A stretch of 64,000 nt of DNA from Brasenia schreberi (lineage: Eukaryota; Streptophyta; Magnoliopsida; Nymphaeales; Cabombaceae). The notes under the pieces are model-generated. The model saw only the letters and a list, made by a program, of their open reading frames with translations. It was not told the DNA's origin and did not search any database. Position numbers and translations under genes: made by a program. Positions 1 through 12,100 of the stretch are shown in pieces. Each line of letters starts with the position of its first letter. Within the stretch, counting starts at the first letter, position 1. Location: NCBI GenBank assembly GCA_036023115.1, contig JAYKKT010000061.1, positions 14,901,001-14,965,000 of the forward strand. The letters run 5' to 3'.

Positions 1-904
1 TATAAAGAGATGAGAATTGAGTGGTTGACTTGGCATCTCGATCTCCATGGGTGGTGGTGAAATAATCTATAGCTAGGGGCGTTCATGGGGTGGGGATCAT
101 CTTCTCTAAATGTGGGAAAACTTGAGGCCCCATTTACAGTTCGACATCGGGCGGAGTAGAGGTAATCCCCATGGGGCTCAGTGTGGGGACGAGGACTCTA
201 GGTCCTTGCCTTGCAAACCTGCCCTATAGACCTTGGGTCATGGACCTGCTTTTAAGATCCATATTCATGGATCCAAAATATAAATACGCATTTAACGAGC
301 AAAGAAATACTAGATAATGCGAGAAGAAGGAAACAAACAATTGTTGCTGCCCTCTCTCGATTGACACGAGATGGATGACCAAGTCTCAACCTCTCTCTCA
401 TAGTGATGACTATAAGCATCTCTCTCAGTACCCTTTTTTGGTACAAGTAATATTGTATCTGTCAAGAAGTCCATTCACATTATAAGTAACAATCTTCATA
501 TCCACTTTCCGATTATGACATTGTTCCTTTGAATAAAAGATGACTTTGGAACCTTGGTAATTGTTGTCATGTTGGTATTGCAATGTATCTAACATCTAAT
601 TCCTTGCTATTTTTATAGGATCATGAACATTTGAAAGGTTAGGCATGGTTTTGTTGTCATGTTCGTATTGCAATGTATCTGATGTTTAATTCTTTATAGA
701 TATAGAATCCAAAGAATGGGCAGGGATTCGAAAGGTTATACATGGTCTTATTGTGCAAGCTAATCGATGTGGAATCTTAATGGAGTGCTATGCCTTATCT
801 GAAACTCAAAGTTTTCATCAAAATCTTCACCAAACCTATGGAGAGAAATGGAGGCGGTCCCACGGGACCCATGAGGGAGGGACATGGGGGCAAAGACAGG
901 ACAG
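1..904 (+). other. Gypsy RNase H tail and decayed spacer
   Basis: The first 60 bases continue the Ty3/gypsy RNase H reading seen complete in copy B (39091-39275): residues like DEN followed by LASR, the usual end of plant gypsy RNase H. From about 60 to 900 there is no clear frame. This is where the linker and zinc-binding part of an integrase would lie. A 74-codon open frame at 753-977 crosses from this spacer into integrase-like sequence in a different frame and is probably chance. Confidence 0.5.
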
Positions 905-1245
905 GATTGGGAATCATGGTCCCCAAGATCGCCCCATAAACATCCCTAGCTACAAATTATTTCACCAAATGGGTTGAGGCTTCATCAATGAAAATAGTAA
1001 TCTAAGATGATGTGATCAAATTCATCGTTAAACATAATTTTTGGTTCGATATCCCACAATCGATTATGATTGATTAAGAGATAATGTTTACAAGAGACAA
1101 GGTAATGGCCTTCCTCAAGAGTTTTGGTATCAAACTTGTGCATTCAACTCTTTAGTATGCCTAGGCAAACGGATAAGTTGAAGCTACTAATAAGAAGTAT
1201 CTTGAGGAAAGCCCAAAGAAATGGTGCAAGGTGTTCCCGAATTCC
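905..1245 (+). pseudogene. Ty3/gypsy integrase core remnant (copy A)
   Basis: Read in one frame from 949, the sequence gives a plant Ty3/gypsy integrase catalytic core: ATNYFTKWVEAS, then IPQSIMID (region of the second aspartate), then MFTRDKVMAFLKSFGIK, HST, YA, AN and VEATNKKYLEESPKKW. This resembles the Tat-like lineage. It is broken by five stop codons (two or three TAA, two TAG) within about 250 bases. Several fall where the family has glutamine, for example around the YAQANGQ-like motif, as expected from C-to-T decay of CAA or CAG. There is no start and the fragment ends before the solo LTR at 1472. Copy B has the same stops, so decay came before the duplication. Confidence 0.8.
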
Positions 1246-1660
1246 TGTAGTTATACCAAAAATTGAGCATGTTATTGAACGAGGTGGTCCAACCTAGAAT
1301 GAAGGTCTAACAAGCATTGATAGTTTGTGGAAATCCTTGGTCGTTGTCAACTATTGATCCTCTAAAGATCAAAGCAAACTTGTCGATCTCGAACAAACAT
1401 ATCTAGGTTGGTGGCTAACTTATAAAGAGTAGAGAAAAGAGTACCTTGAAAATCCATTCTTTCCTCAGGATTGTAAACACCCAAAATTGTAATGTTTTAA
1501 AAACTCCTGAATTTCAAAAACTTGTTTACAGCCTTTTGAAACCTTTAAAAATTTGGATTGGAGCTGAACGAAAGATCCACTCCATGCCCCAAAGAGGACT
1601 CCACTTGGATCGGGTTGGACCAAATGATTCAAACCCGCCCTAAAAGATTCATCCCCTTGG

Positions 1661-1670
1661 CCTATAAATA
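1661..1670 (+). promoter_or_regulatory. LTR TATA box (copy A, first solo LTR)
   Basis: CCTATAAATA followed by a G-rich stretch. The same motif occurs at the equivalent place in the other family members (6213, 35024, 45888, 59389), as expected for an LTR promoter. In copy B a small deletion leaves only CTTTATAGG at this site. Confidence 0.6.
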
Positions 1671-2216
1671 AGGGCAGGGGGGGTTGGAGGAAAGCCTTGG
1701 AGGAGAGAGGAAGGCCACGACTTAGAGCTTGGAGCAAGGTTGAAGGCCACGACTTGGAGCTTGGACCGAAGGCAAAAGGGGCTGCACCAAGGCAGCCGTG
1801 GGCTACAAAAGAGTGAGGTAAGAGAGAGAGAGTGAGGTAAGGGAAAGGGTAGGGTAGTCAAAGGGGAGGGCTACACCTTGGCCTCGAGTGAAAGGAAGGC
1901 TTGCAAGGAAGAAGATAGTACGATTCTATACTCGGGATTTTCAGCATCTTGGGAAAACTTGTAAGCACCTCTAAACTTTGATTCTAAACCATTTTTCTCC
2001 ATTAATTAAATTAAAAAGGGGTTGTATTAATGGAGCACAGCCTCCTCCCATGTTGTAATAGTAAATAGCTCTCATTGCTTGTCATTTAATTGATGGATGA
2101 TCACGATTACACCTATGTGCACTCAATATGTTTTGCTCTTCTACCCCAATATATTTTATAAACCTTCTATACCTCGAATCCCCTCTCTTCTTAAGCCAAT
2201 ATACACATTTCAATTC

Positions 2217-2590
2217 GCGTGAGTTTTACTTCGTAATGTTGAGTGGTTGTACTTTCTTTTCGCGTGAGTTTTACTTCGGGATGTAGAGTGACTGCACTTT
2301 CATTTCGTGTGAGTTTACTTCAGAATGTAGAGTGGCTGCAACTTCATTTCATGTGAGTTTACTTCGGAATGTAGAGTGGGCTGCAATTTCATTTCATGTG
2401 AGTTTACTTCAGAATGTAGAGTGGGCTGCAACTTCATTTCGTGTGAGTTTACTTCAAAATGTAGAGTGGTTGCAACTTCATTTCGTGTGAGTTTACTTCG
2501 GAATATAGAGTGGGCTGCAATTTCATTTCGTGTGAGTTTACTTCAGAATATAGAGTGGGCTGCAACTTCAATTTGGGTGAGTTTGCATCA
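2217..2590 (+). repeat. 44-45 bp minisatellite inside solo LTR
   Basis: About eight tandem units, each starting GTGAGTTT and carrying ACTTC, ATGTAGAGTGG and CTGCAACTTCATTTC. The first two units have GTGAGTTTTAC and the rest GTGAGTTTAC, so a base was lost during expansion. The equivalent site in the LTRs at 5502 and 34588 holds one unit only. Copy B has a matching array (41973-42347). Confidence 0.9.
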
Positions 2591-3062
2591 TTATTCTTAA
2601 AAACCTAAAACAGGATTTCCAGCATCTTTGTATCTACTCATTGCTGCAATCTCTCGATACTCGCTCCGATCATGCTAAAACTTGGCCCACATATTCCACA
2701 CACATTAGGCCACAGTAAATAAAACTTGCAAGAATTTTAGGGTCGTCCAACCCCGTGATAAAATTGGCAAAAATTACACGAACCGAATTCTTTCAAAACA
2801 CTGGTCGTTCACGTTAATTTGAAGTAAAAACTTGTTTACAAATCGAAGTTCCTAAGCACTTAAACCGACTCTTGAGCATCGGTTCAAGAAGGTTTAAGTG
2901 AAAAGAGTCCGCTTGCCTACAATCGCCAAAAAGTCAGAAAATCGTTTAAGTCTTTGCTAGTTTGTGTAAACTAGCTGACACGCTCGCGCAAGCGTAAATA
3001 CGAAAAGGTTCACTTCGAGTTTTCTATAACTTGGGAGTGAAAATTTTCATGTTTACAAGGAC

Positions 3063-5496
3063 CATTGTCTAGTATAATCATAATGAACTTTACATCAACG
3101 TCAGTACCTAAGGGTGGCCGAGGTGTGGTACCAATCATAATGTTTGTTGCTATGGTTGTTTCCAAGTTGAGAGCAATAGCGGATGGTGAAGATGAATTTG
3201 GTTGAGACTGTACTAGACTGACAAAGATTGGTACAAGAACCTCCTTGAATTTTGAGACCAAGGGAGTATCGACCTAACACCACTGGTACAAAATGCATTA
3301 TTTTTGGGTTCCCCAAAATTGCTTTTTTTATAGTTTAAACTATTAGAAAAGGCTATTTTTGACAATTTGATTGTCATAAATGTCTAACAACCCCGAAAAA
3401 AGTCCATTGAAAAAACCTAAACAAGCCTTGCAAATACTGAATAAACCATTGGAGATAGTCAACTAGGTTGAAACCAGCATAAATAATCTATTTCTGATGC
3501 TTTTGTTGACCATTGTAAATGTAAAAAAAATCATCAGAAAATATATTTTGGAATTCCTTTTGTTAATGGTCAGATTGCTAGAAATGCCTTATGGAAAAAC
3601 ATGAGAAATAATCTAACATATTATGGTGCTTTTTTGATAATTGAAATTTTCACATAGATTTAGGAATAGAATCCCATCATAAACACTTAATATACAATAT
3701 GATATTATCATAATATAATTTATCTTACAAATTTATATATATCTAAGGATATCAATGACAAACTTACAAACATTTAGAATGAGTAGATAAATGTCATATA
3801 CGCTGAATAAAACCAAATTCAATGTCTAATATTACAAACTTTTACAATGAGTATATACATGCTATATGGGTTGAATAAAATCAAATTCAATGTCCAATGT
3901 TACAAATTTTTAAAATGACTACATAATACCATATGAGCCGAATATATTCAAGGCTAATATCCAATATTAAAACATTTAAAATTAATACATAAAAAAAAGA
4001 AATCAATTAAATATAACTAAGATCAATGTCCATAGTTAATATAAAGCTAGTATAAGAGCTCAAGGTCGATCATCTCTTCTAACATTTCTTCTATAAAGCT
4101 AGTATAAGAGCTCAAGCTAGTAAATATACACTTTTTTTTTACAAAAGAAATCTCAAATGATCCTTACTATATATTGTCTTTCCTCTTCCTTTCATCAGTT
4201 TCTTGTTCTTACTCTCTAGTTTTTTCTTCTCCCAGTGATCCATATGCATACCATCAACTTCTCCTTTCTTCCCACGAACCTTTCTCGATCTTTCTCTTTC
4301 GAACAATCTCTTTTAATGTTGTTGCTTCTCTTAATCATTTGATTTCTTTGTAAATCTTACCTTCGTCAAACTTTTTTCTCTATTATTATCAATCTCTATC
4401 TCAATCTAGACATAAATCTCACAAAAAATCGATATAAAAAGAAGCAATAAATCGTCGGCCACAACGAACATTTCTGATTAGAAAAGAAATTAGTGACCGA
4501 GATGAGACGCACCTAAGGCATATTTTACTTAAATGATAAACACGCTTATAACAAGTCCCCATTTGAAAAGCAATGTGTCATGAGTGCACTTTATCCTAAA
4601 GATGGCTAAACTAAACTGCAACTCTCTTTATGATCAATGATGAAATGCGCTTAAAGCACATTATCTTAAAATGATAGATGCAACTTGGCGTGTTACTGTT
4701 TGAAGAGTGACATGTGGTGGATGTGCCGCTATTTGAAATGTGACACATTGTAGGTGTTTCTTTTTTCAAGAAAATAATGTCCACACTAGGAGAATGGAAG
4801 AGAGAGAAATGAAAAGAACAATTTCAAAGAAAATGATAAAAGGATTGTAAGAATGGTAACATCCCTATTTGCACACCCAAAATTGTTATGTGCACACACT
4901 TTTTTGTGACTTCCAAAATTGCCCCTATTCATTTTCGAAAATTCTCACAATACCCCCACCCTTTCCTGCGGTTACTTTCTCTCTTTGTTGCAGGCTCTCT
5001 TTCGCACCTTGTCCTACAATTACATGATGGATAACTTAACCCCATCGGAGCTCTATCACCTTCTCTTACAGAAAATAAAAAGGATGAAAAAAAGGAAAAA
5101 AGAAAAGAAAAAGAGGTTTATATACTTAATTTAATGGCATATTTTGTGTTTTTTAGAGGTATGTTCATGGGTTCAATTGTGTTTTCTTCTTCTTTTCTGT
5201 GTATTTGATGTCCTAAATCTGACAACTATGAAGACGTTGCGAGTGGGGTAGAGACATGGCCGGACCACGTCTCCTTATTTGGAGAGTTACGGCTCAACCG
5301 CTTCTCTCTAGATGGAGAGATGTAGTTGATTGATGCGGCTCAATCATGTCTCTATTCTCGACTACAACGATTCAATAAAAAAGAAGACAAGAAAGAATAA
5401 GATTCGATGAAAGACTTATAATACCTATTTTTCGTATCTAATCAATAACCCAAACTCAAATGCAATGGATTTTATTCTCTTTTCCTTCTTCGATTC
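3063..5496. other. Anonymous duplicated DNA
   Basis: No gene recognised. Position 3281 begins CACTGGTACAAAA, which looks like one end of a CACTA transposon, but no matching second end was found. At 4093-4116 a 24-base copy of 4041-4064 sits where copy B has about 340 bp of other sequence. An open frame at 4919-5134 ends in a run of lysines and has no recognisable domain. The rest is AT-rich. Confidence 0.5.
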
Positions 5497-5501
5497 GATG
5501 A

Positions 5502-7665
5502 TGTAAACACCATAAATAAAAATTTTCTGAAAATACTCCAAAATTCAAAAATTTACTTGTTTAAAACTTCTAGCTTTAAAATGAATTTTTTAAAGTCTTT
5601 AAAATGAATATTTTAAAAGGTTTCAAAATAAAGTTAAAAGTATAAAAATCCAAAAGATTGGAGTAAAACAGGTTGACAGGTGGGGCCTTCTTCAAGATTG
5701 GAACGATTTTGTGAAGGGTAAGCTAGAAATTAAGGATGAAGATCAAGTCAAAACAATATCCGCACTCAAGATCAAATCAAGAATGGACGGCCGCATCAAA
5801 CCCATCCCAATTGAATCCAATGCTAGACATGAGTAGTTTGAATTAAATATCAAGCCTTGTTTGAACCAAATGTTTTTAATTCAAACCAATATTGGATTTT
5901 TCTAGCCTTGTTCATCCTATGTCCTTGGGCCAAAATTTATCAAATCACCTTCTTATCTAGCCATTGATCAAGTGAAGGAATCAATAAATGCAAGCAAGGA
6001 TCGGCCGATTGAAGTAAGGGTTCAAGGCACCTAGCCGGCCATGGCTAGGTGCACCCAATCAAGTCCGCAACCAGCCCACATAAGGCTGGTCCATGGTTGA
6101 CGAAAAGGAGACCACTCCCCTCTCTCTTCCACGTGAAGACCATGAGGAATTGAATCAAGTTGGATCTTCAGCCGCCCGCCCCATGGAAAGGACTAGAAAG
6201 GCCCTCCCTTGGCCTATAAATAGAGGCCAAGGGGGTGGGAGGGGCGTGAAGATCATCCTCATCATCTTGGGAGTTGCTGCACTTTAGGCTATTGGAGTGA
6301 GAGAGCAGGCTGCTAGGGTGAGGCTTAGAGAGGGAAGAGGGTGTTAGTATCAAGGCTCTTAGGTTTGAGTGAGAGAATTGAGTGAAAAGTGAAGAAAAAG
6401 AGGGCCGAACACCATTTTTGGAGGCCATCTCCAAGGGAATCCGGATAAGTGCTGGTTCTAACTTGATTAAATCTTCATCTCTTATCATTATTCAATTGAA
6501 AAGGGGTTATATTAATAGAGCTTTGTCAACCCCCATGATGTAATAGAAGTAGATGTGCTGAAATTTCCCTTTCCTTTGCTTATGCACTCTATGTGTTTGA
6601 GTTCTTGATTCTACCCCAATATATGCTATAAACACTCTATATCTTCTTATCCCCTCTATGCTTAAGATATTAGATACATTTAAATTCATTTTCCTTCAGC
6701 ATTTAATTTTGGGATGTTGTATTGTTGTACTTTGATTCGCGTGAGTTTTGCATCACATATGTTCTAAAACCTAAAAACTTATTTTCAATATTATTGTATA
6801 TGTTGATTGTCTGATTTTTCATTTCTGAACAACTACTCTAAACTCTCCTAAATTTTGTACACTATATGTACACACACAAGCCCACTCTTGATAAAAATTT
6901 CAAGAATTTTAGAGACATGCAATCACGTAATTAAAACGGTTCAAGATCAGAGAAAATTTTGTAAACTGACTGTTCATTCGATTTTCCTACAACAGAGTTT
7001 GAGTATTTATCCCATAACTCTATCTGTAAGCATCCAAAATAAGTGATTCTTAGTTCATTGGAAAGATGACATCCATATCTTTCCAAAAAGGCCAAATTCA
7101 CTAAATTTGAAACTGTAAGCATCGATATACAAGCTCATATTTGAGTCTTTATATTTCTGTGATAGAACAGATCTGGGTGTCTGAGGAAAGCCACTTCTTT
7201 GAATTAATTCTGCAACATCATAACTCTGAATGCAAATCTGAAAAATGTTCTAGACTCTCCACATCTCAAGCTTTCTTCTAAAATTTTGGTGATTTTTGAA
7301 GGTCTTTAAGGCATTCAAAGAGATTCGGAAAACAAGTACTGAAAACAGAGTTTTTTGTTTTTCAGAACTTGTACATTTTTTAACTTGAAAACTAAGTGCA
7401 CTTGTTTGTCATTTTTCAACACCTTATTTTCACGTGAATTTAGAATATCACCTATCTATTTAGAATCTCTAAGCGCTTAGGCTGATCCTTGAGCATCGGT
7501 TCAAGAAGGCCTAAAGCGAAAAGAGACCGCTTATCTATAATCGCCTAGTCGAATTTAACTTTTGCTAGTTTTTAGAAACTAGCTAGCAAGCTCGCACACA
7601 AAGTAGAATTGAAAGTTTTTCTTCAAGTCTCTACATAGGCTTGGAGTGAAAATTTCACATCTATA
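5502..7665 (+). mobile_element. Solo LTR (TGTAAACACC family), second in copy A
   Basis: Starts TGTAAACACC and ends TCTATA, where relatives end TCTACA. It is flanked by a perfect 5-bp duplication GATGA (5497-5501 and 7666-7670). It holds a TATA box (6213), the leader motif GGGGTTATATTAATAGAGC (about 6503), one copy of the unit expanded into a minisatellite in the first solo LTR (about 6700-6750), and the hairpin GCTAGTTTTTAGAAACTAGC (about 7562). It is about 870 bp longer than its copy B counterpart, which has two internal deletions. Confidence 0.92.
6213..6222 (+). promoter_or_regulatory. LTR TATA box
   Basis: CCTATAAATA in the sequence GGCCTATAAATAGAGGCC, a short inverted repeat around the TATA core. 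The same arrangement is at 35022. Identified by position and conservation only. Confidence 0.6.
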
Positions 7666-7670
7666 GATGA

Positions 7671-9131
7671 GAAATATTGTTAATTATTTTAAGGATTTAT
7701 TAGGTCATTAATTATTCAATTCAATTGTTTTTGTTTCTTGAACGTTGAATATCAATAAGTAATGCTTAAGGTGTGTGAAAATGAGACTTTGAATGGTTAT
7801 TAGAAGCTTCAATAAGTTGCCAGAAGATATCGTTGTTAGAAGCTTCAATAAGTTCCTAGAAGATATCGAGAATGACTTTAGAATCATAATATTTGGAGAA
7901 GAGAGAAATTGTATTGGGGATATTTTGAGTATTTTTAAAAAAGGGTATATGGATAGTTAAAAAAGTGGGTGTGTATCAATCATGTATTTAAAGAGCTTCT
8001 AAATGACAACATATTTATGCTTGCTTAATACCAAAATTATCGATAATCCGAACATATATATAAGTGGATTTTACACGTGTGTGCATGTGTGGTATTGTAT
8101 GATCCTGTGTACATGGAATCTTTACTTATGCTATCAAATGTTTGAATGATCTATATGTGCAAGTTCTATTTCTACATGCATGTGTGCTTATATGCATATA
8201 GAATGTATATTTGTTTATTATGAGGCATGCTTTATTTAGCATGCGGAAAGATGTGAACAACATGAGTATGGTTGGTTGATTGCTTGATGCATATGTTTAT
8301 GATTAATCATTGCATATATTGTTGCTTGACTCAGTTGGTATAGCCATGTATCCAAGCTAAGACAATTGGTATTAATTGTTTGGTGAGTATTAAGGTACTC
8401 AAAGAAATAGTTAATTATAGAATGATGAATAATGGTAACCCTTCACTTTTAGAACGAAGTTAATATGCCAATTGGACAGGCTAGTTGATAGACCATACTT
8501 ATATGAGTTGTTAGGTCTTGGATCATGGTAGAGGTATAGTTTCTTCTAAACTAAAAAGTAATAAGTAGTTTTAATTCCACCCTTAGTACAGTTTGCTTCC
8601 ATATATTCAATATGGAGCTTAATATTGATGCATTTGTCACTTATATTTGCAGTTATTTCTGTTATAGCTGGCAATATCTATGAAGTATTTATAATGAAAT
8701 TTATACTTATGGATGTGAGACATATATGACACCTTTGATAACCAACAAAGGTGTTTCTATTATCTTGTGAATCGTTGTGAAAGGTTTGATAAGAGAATTG
8801 AGATGACAGGCATGATTATGAGTCACCAATGATTTTTCTTTCTCCTTCCAGTTTTGTGAAGATTTTCTTGTATAATCATATATTTTCAAGTTGATGATTG
8901 ATCGGGCCAATCTTTTTCCAAGATATGTTATGTGATTTTGTTGTAATATATCATTTAGACATTGCTAGGTTTTTTAACTGATTTCAATTTGTTTTAAGTT
9001 CTACGCTATATTACTTTGTTCATCCTCTACCGTTGGTTCATCTCAAGTCGTAGCATCATTTTGTGTTTATCCTCTACCTTTTGGTTTACCTTAATTCATA
9101 GCATTATTTTCTATTTTTTTGTTATACATTC
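7671..9131. other. Anonymous duplicated DNA with a 36-bp tandem pair
   Basis: No gene recognised. At 7800-7870 a 36-bp unit beginning TTAGAAGCTTCAATAAGTT is present twice in tandem. Copy B has the same pair at 47008-47078. The remainder is AT-rich with many TGTGCATG-like words. Confidence 0.5.
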
Positions 9132-12100
9132 AATAACAACAACTAAGCCTTTTCCCATACTAGACGGGGTCAGCTACATGAATTCTTTGTTTCCACAGAT
9201 CCCTATCTTGTGACATGTTAGCAGTTAACTCCCAATAAGCTAGATCATTCTTTATTGTTTCTTTCCAACACTTTTGTGGTCATCCTCTACCTCTTTTAAT
9301 ACTTTCCAAATTTAGTTTTTCTAACCTTCTGACAGGTTCTTCTTTTGATCTTCTTTCTATATGTCCAAACCATCTTAAACGATATTCTCTCATTTTATCC
9401 TCTATTGGTGCCACTCCTAATTTGTTTCTAATAACCTCATTATGAATACGGTCTTTTCTTGTATGACCACTCATCCATCTCAACATCTTCATTTCTGTCA
9501 TAGACATCTTTTGTACATATTGATGATTAATTGCCCAACACTCAGAACCATAAAACATGGCAGGCCTAATTGTTGCTCTATAATATTTACCTTTTAACTT
9601 TAATGGTATATTCTTATCACAAAGAATACCTGATGCTCCTCTCCATTTTAACCAACCAGCATTAATTCTATGTGTAACATCTCCTTCAATTCTTCCATCA
9701 CTTTGAAAAAAATTGACCCTAGGTATTTAAAACTTTCCTTTTGGGGAATGCAATGTGTGCCAATTTTACTTTCCACATCCTCTGAAGTAACCAAATGATC
9801 AAACTTACATTCCATATATTCTGTCTTTGTTCTACTAAGTCGGAGGCCTTTGCTTTCTAATGTTTCTCTCCATAGTTCCAATTTTCTATTAACTTTTTCC
9901 TTAGACTCCTCCACTAATACAATGTCATCTGCAAATAACATACACCAAGGTACTTCATCTTAAATATGTTTTGTTAACTCATCCATCACCATTATAAATA
10001 AGTATGGACTTAAAGTTGATCCTTGATGTAAGCCCTCTTTTTTCCAAAGTTCTCCAAAGAACCTCCCTCGGTACCCTATCATCAGCTTTTTCTAGATCAA
10101 TAAATATCACGTGAAGGTCTTTCTTTTTTGCTCTAAAATGTTCCATAAGACGTCTCAAAAGGTGAATCGCTTCAATAGTGGATCTGCCTGGCATGAATCC
10201 AAATTGGTTCTCTGTTGTACTTGATATTTGTCTTAACCTACGTTCGATAATTCTTTCCCATAATTTCATAGTATGACTCATTAACTTGATACCTCGATAA
10301 TTCGCACAATTTTGAATGTCTCCCTTGTTCTTATATATGGGTATAAGTGTACTTGCTCTCCACTCCTTGGACATGTTTTGGTTTTTCCATATTTCATTAA
10401 ATAGTCTTGTGAGCCAAGTGATTCCTATTTCTCCTAGTATTTTCCAAACTTCTATATGAATATTATCTGGTCATACTGATTTACCACCCTTCATATGTTT
10501 AACAGCCTCTTTGACTTCATTCTTTTGATACGTCGGTAGAAATTGTGGTTTATATACTTTTCTAACTTGGCTAAATCTCCTAAACTAATACTAATATCTT
10601 TATTTTCATTAAAAAGATTATAAAAATAGTTTTTCCATCTATTTCTTATATCATCATTTGTCACTAGAATTTTTTCCTCCTCGTCTTTTATGCGTCTAAC
10701 ATAATTAAGATCTTTAGTTTCCTTATCTCTAGCCCTAGCTATCCTAAAAATATCTCTTTCACCCTCTTTTGAGTTGAGTTTTTTACATAAGTCCTCCCAA
10801 ATCTTAGCTTTTGCTTCACTAACGGCCTTTTTCGCTTCCTTCTTTGCTTTCTTATAAGCTTCTAAAGTTTCACTAGTTTTCTTGGCATAATGTAATTTGT
10901 AACATGACCTCTTTACCTTGATTTTATTTTGCACTACTTCACTCCACCACGAAGCTTGTTTTTGTGCTGGTACACCACCCTTAGATACCCCTAACACATC
11001 TTTCACCACTTTCTTAATATGTATAGCCATATTGTTCCACATATCACAGGGTGTGACAACATAATTCCAAACATCTCCTTGAAGGACTTTCTGTTTAAAT
11101 ATATCTTCTTTCTCGCTTTTGAGGTTCCACCATTTAGTCCGAATAGCTCCATGCACTCTTTTCTTCTTTGTCCATTTATCCATAACTAAAAGTCGATGTT
11201 GGGTGGTTAAGCTTTCTCCTGGAATTACCTTACAATCTTTACAACACGCTCTATCTTTTTTTCTACAAATAAAGTAATCAATTTGTGTTTGTGATAAGCC
11301 ACTCTTAGAAGTAATTAAATGTTCATCTCATTTTTTCAAGATTGTATTGACTATAAAGAGATCAAATGACATAGCAAAATTTAAAATCTCGCTACCTTCC
11401 TCGTTTATATCTCCAAAACCAAAGTTTCCATGAATCTCTTGATATCCTAATGCCTCTTTACCGACATGTCCATTTAAATCTCCCCCTAAACAAATCATCT
11501 TCCTTTGTGGAATCTTTTGAAACACCTTATCTAACTATTCCCAAAAAACTATCTTTATACTATCTTCAAATCCTACTTGGGGTGCGTAAGCACAAACTAT
11601 ATTCAAAACCTCTGCTCCTAACACTAATTTCAATGTCATGATTCGGTCACCGTATCGTTGTATGTTTACTACACTCTCCTTTAAATCTTTATTTATGATA
11701 ATACCAACTCCATTTTGAGCCTTTTCTTTACATGAGTACCATAATTTAAAACCTGTATCCTCTATCTCCTTTGCTTTTTCTCCAACCCATTTTGTCTCTT
11801 GTACACATAGAATATGAATCTTTCTCCGAATCATAGTATCTACCACCTCCATTAGCTTACCCGATAATGTTTCGATATTTCAAGAACCAATACGAATCTT
11901 ATTATCTAGGACTAGCTTTCTTACCCCCCGCATCCGTCTATAATCAAAATGTAGAGACCCTCTCTGAAAAATTTTCACTACATTCGGACAGCAATGTAGC
12001 GGGACTAACTTCTTTACCCACATCCGTCCATGATGTGGGAACCCTCTCTGCAATTGATTCACTACATTCGGGCGAAAATGTAATGGCCCTTGCTTACTTC

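Larger units (their letters stand above)
1472..3057 (+). mobile_element. Solo LTR (TGTAAACACCC family), copy A
   Basis: Begins TGTAAACACCC and ends in TTTACA, with the flanks AGGAT (1467-1471) and AGGAC (3058-3062). Copy B has GGGAC and AGGAC, so the original 5-bp target duplication was AGGAC. No internal region follows, so this is a solo LTR. It has a TATA box near 1661, the leader motif at about 2015, a minisatellite at 2217-2590, and the conserved hairpin GCTAGTTTGTGTAAACTAGC near 2958. Compared with copy B it lacks about 590 bp just after position 1552. The deletion joins at a short shared stretch (TTTGGATTGG). Confidence 0.9.

Noticed and set aside
2217..2590. Regular 44-45 bp repeats that look at first like a CRISPR array
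   Set aside because: No distinct spacers; the whole unit is repeated. It is a minisatellite in a plant LTR.
3010..3261. 83-codon minus-strand frame with identical protein in both copies (42765-43016)
   Set aside because: It runs across the LTR edge at 3057/42812, so part of it is LTR sequence. Identity reflects the recent duplication, not selection.
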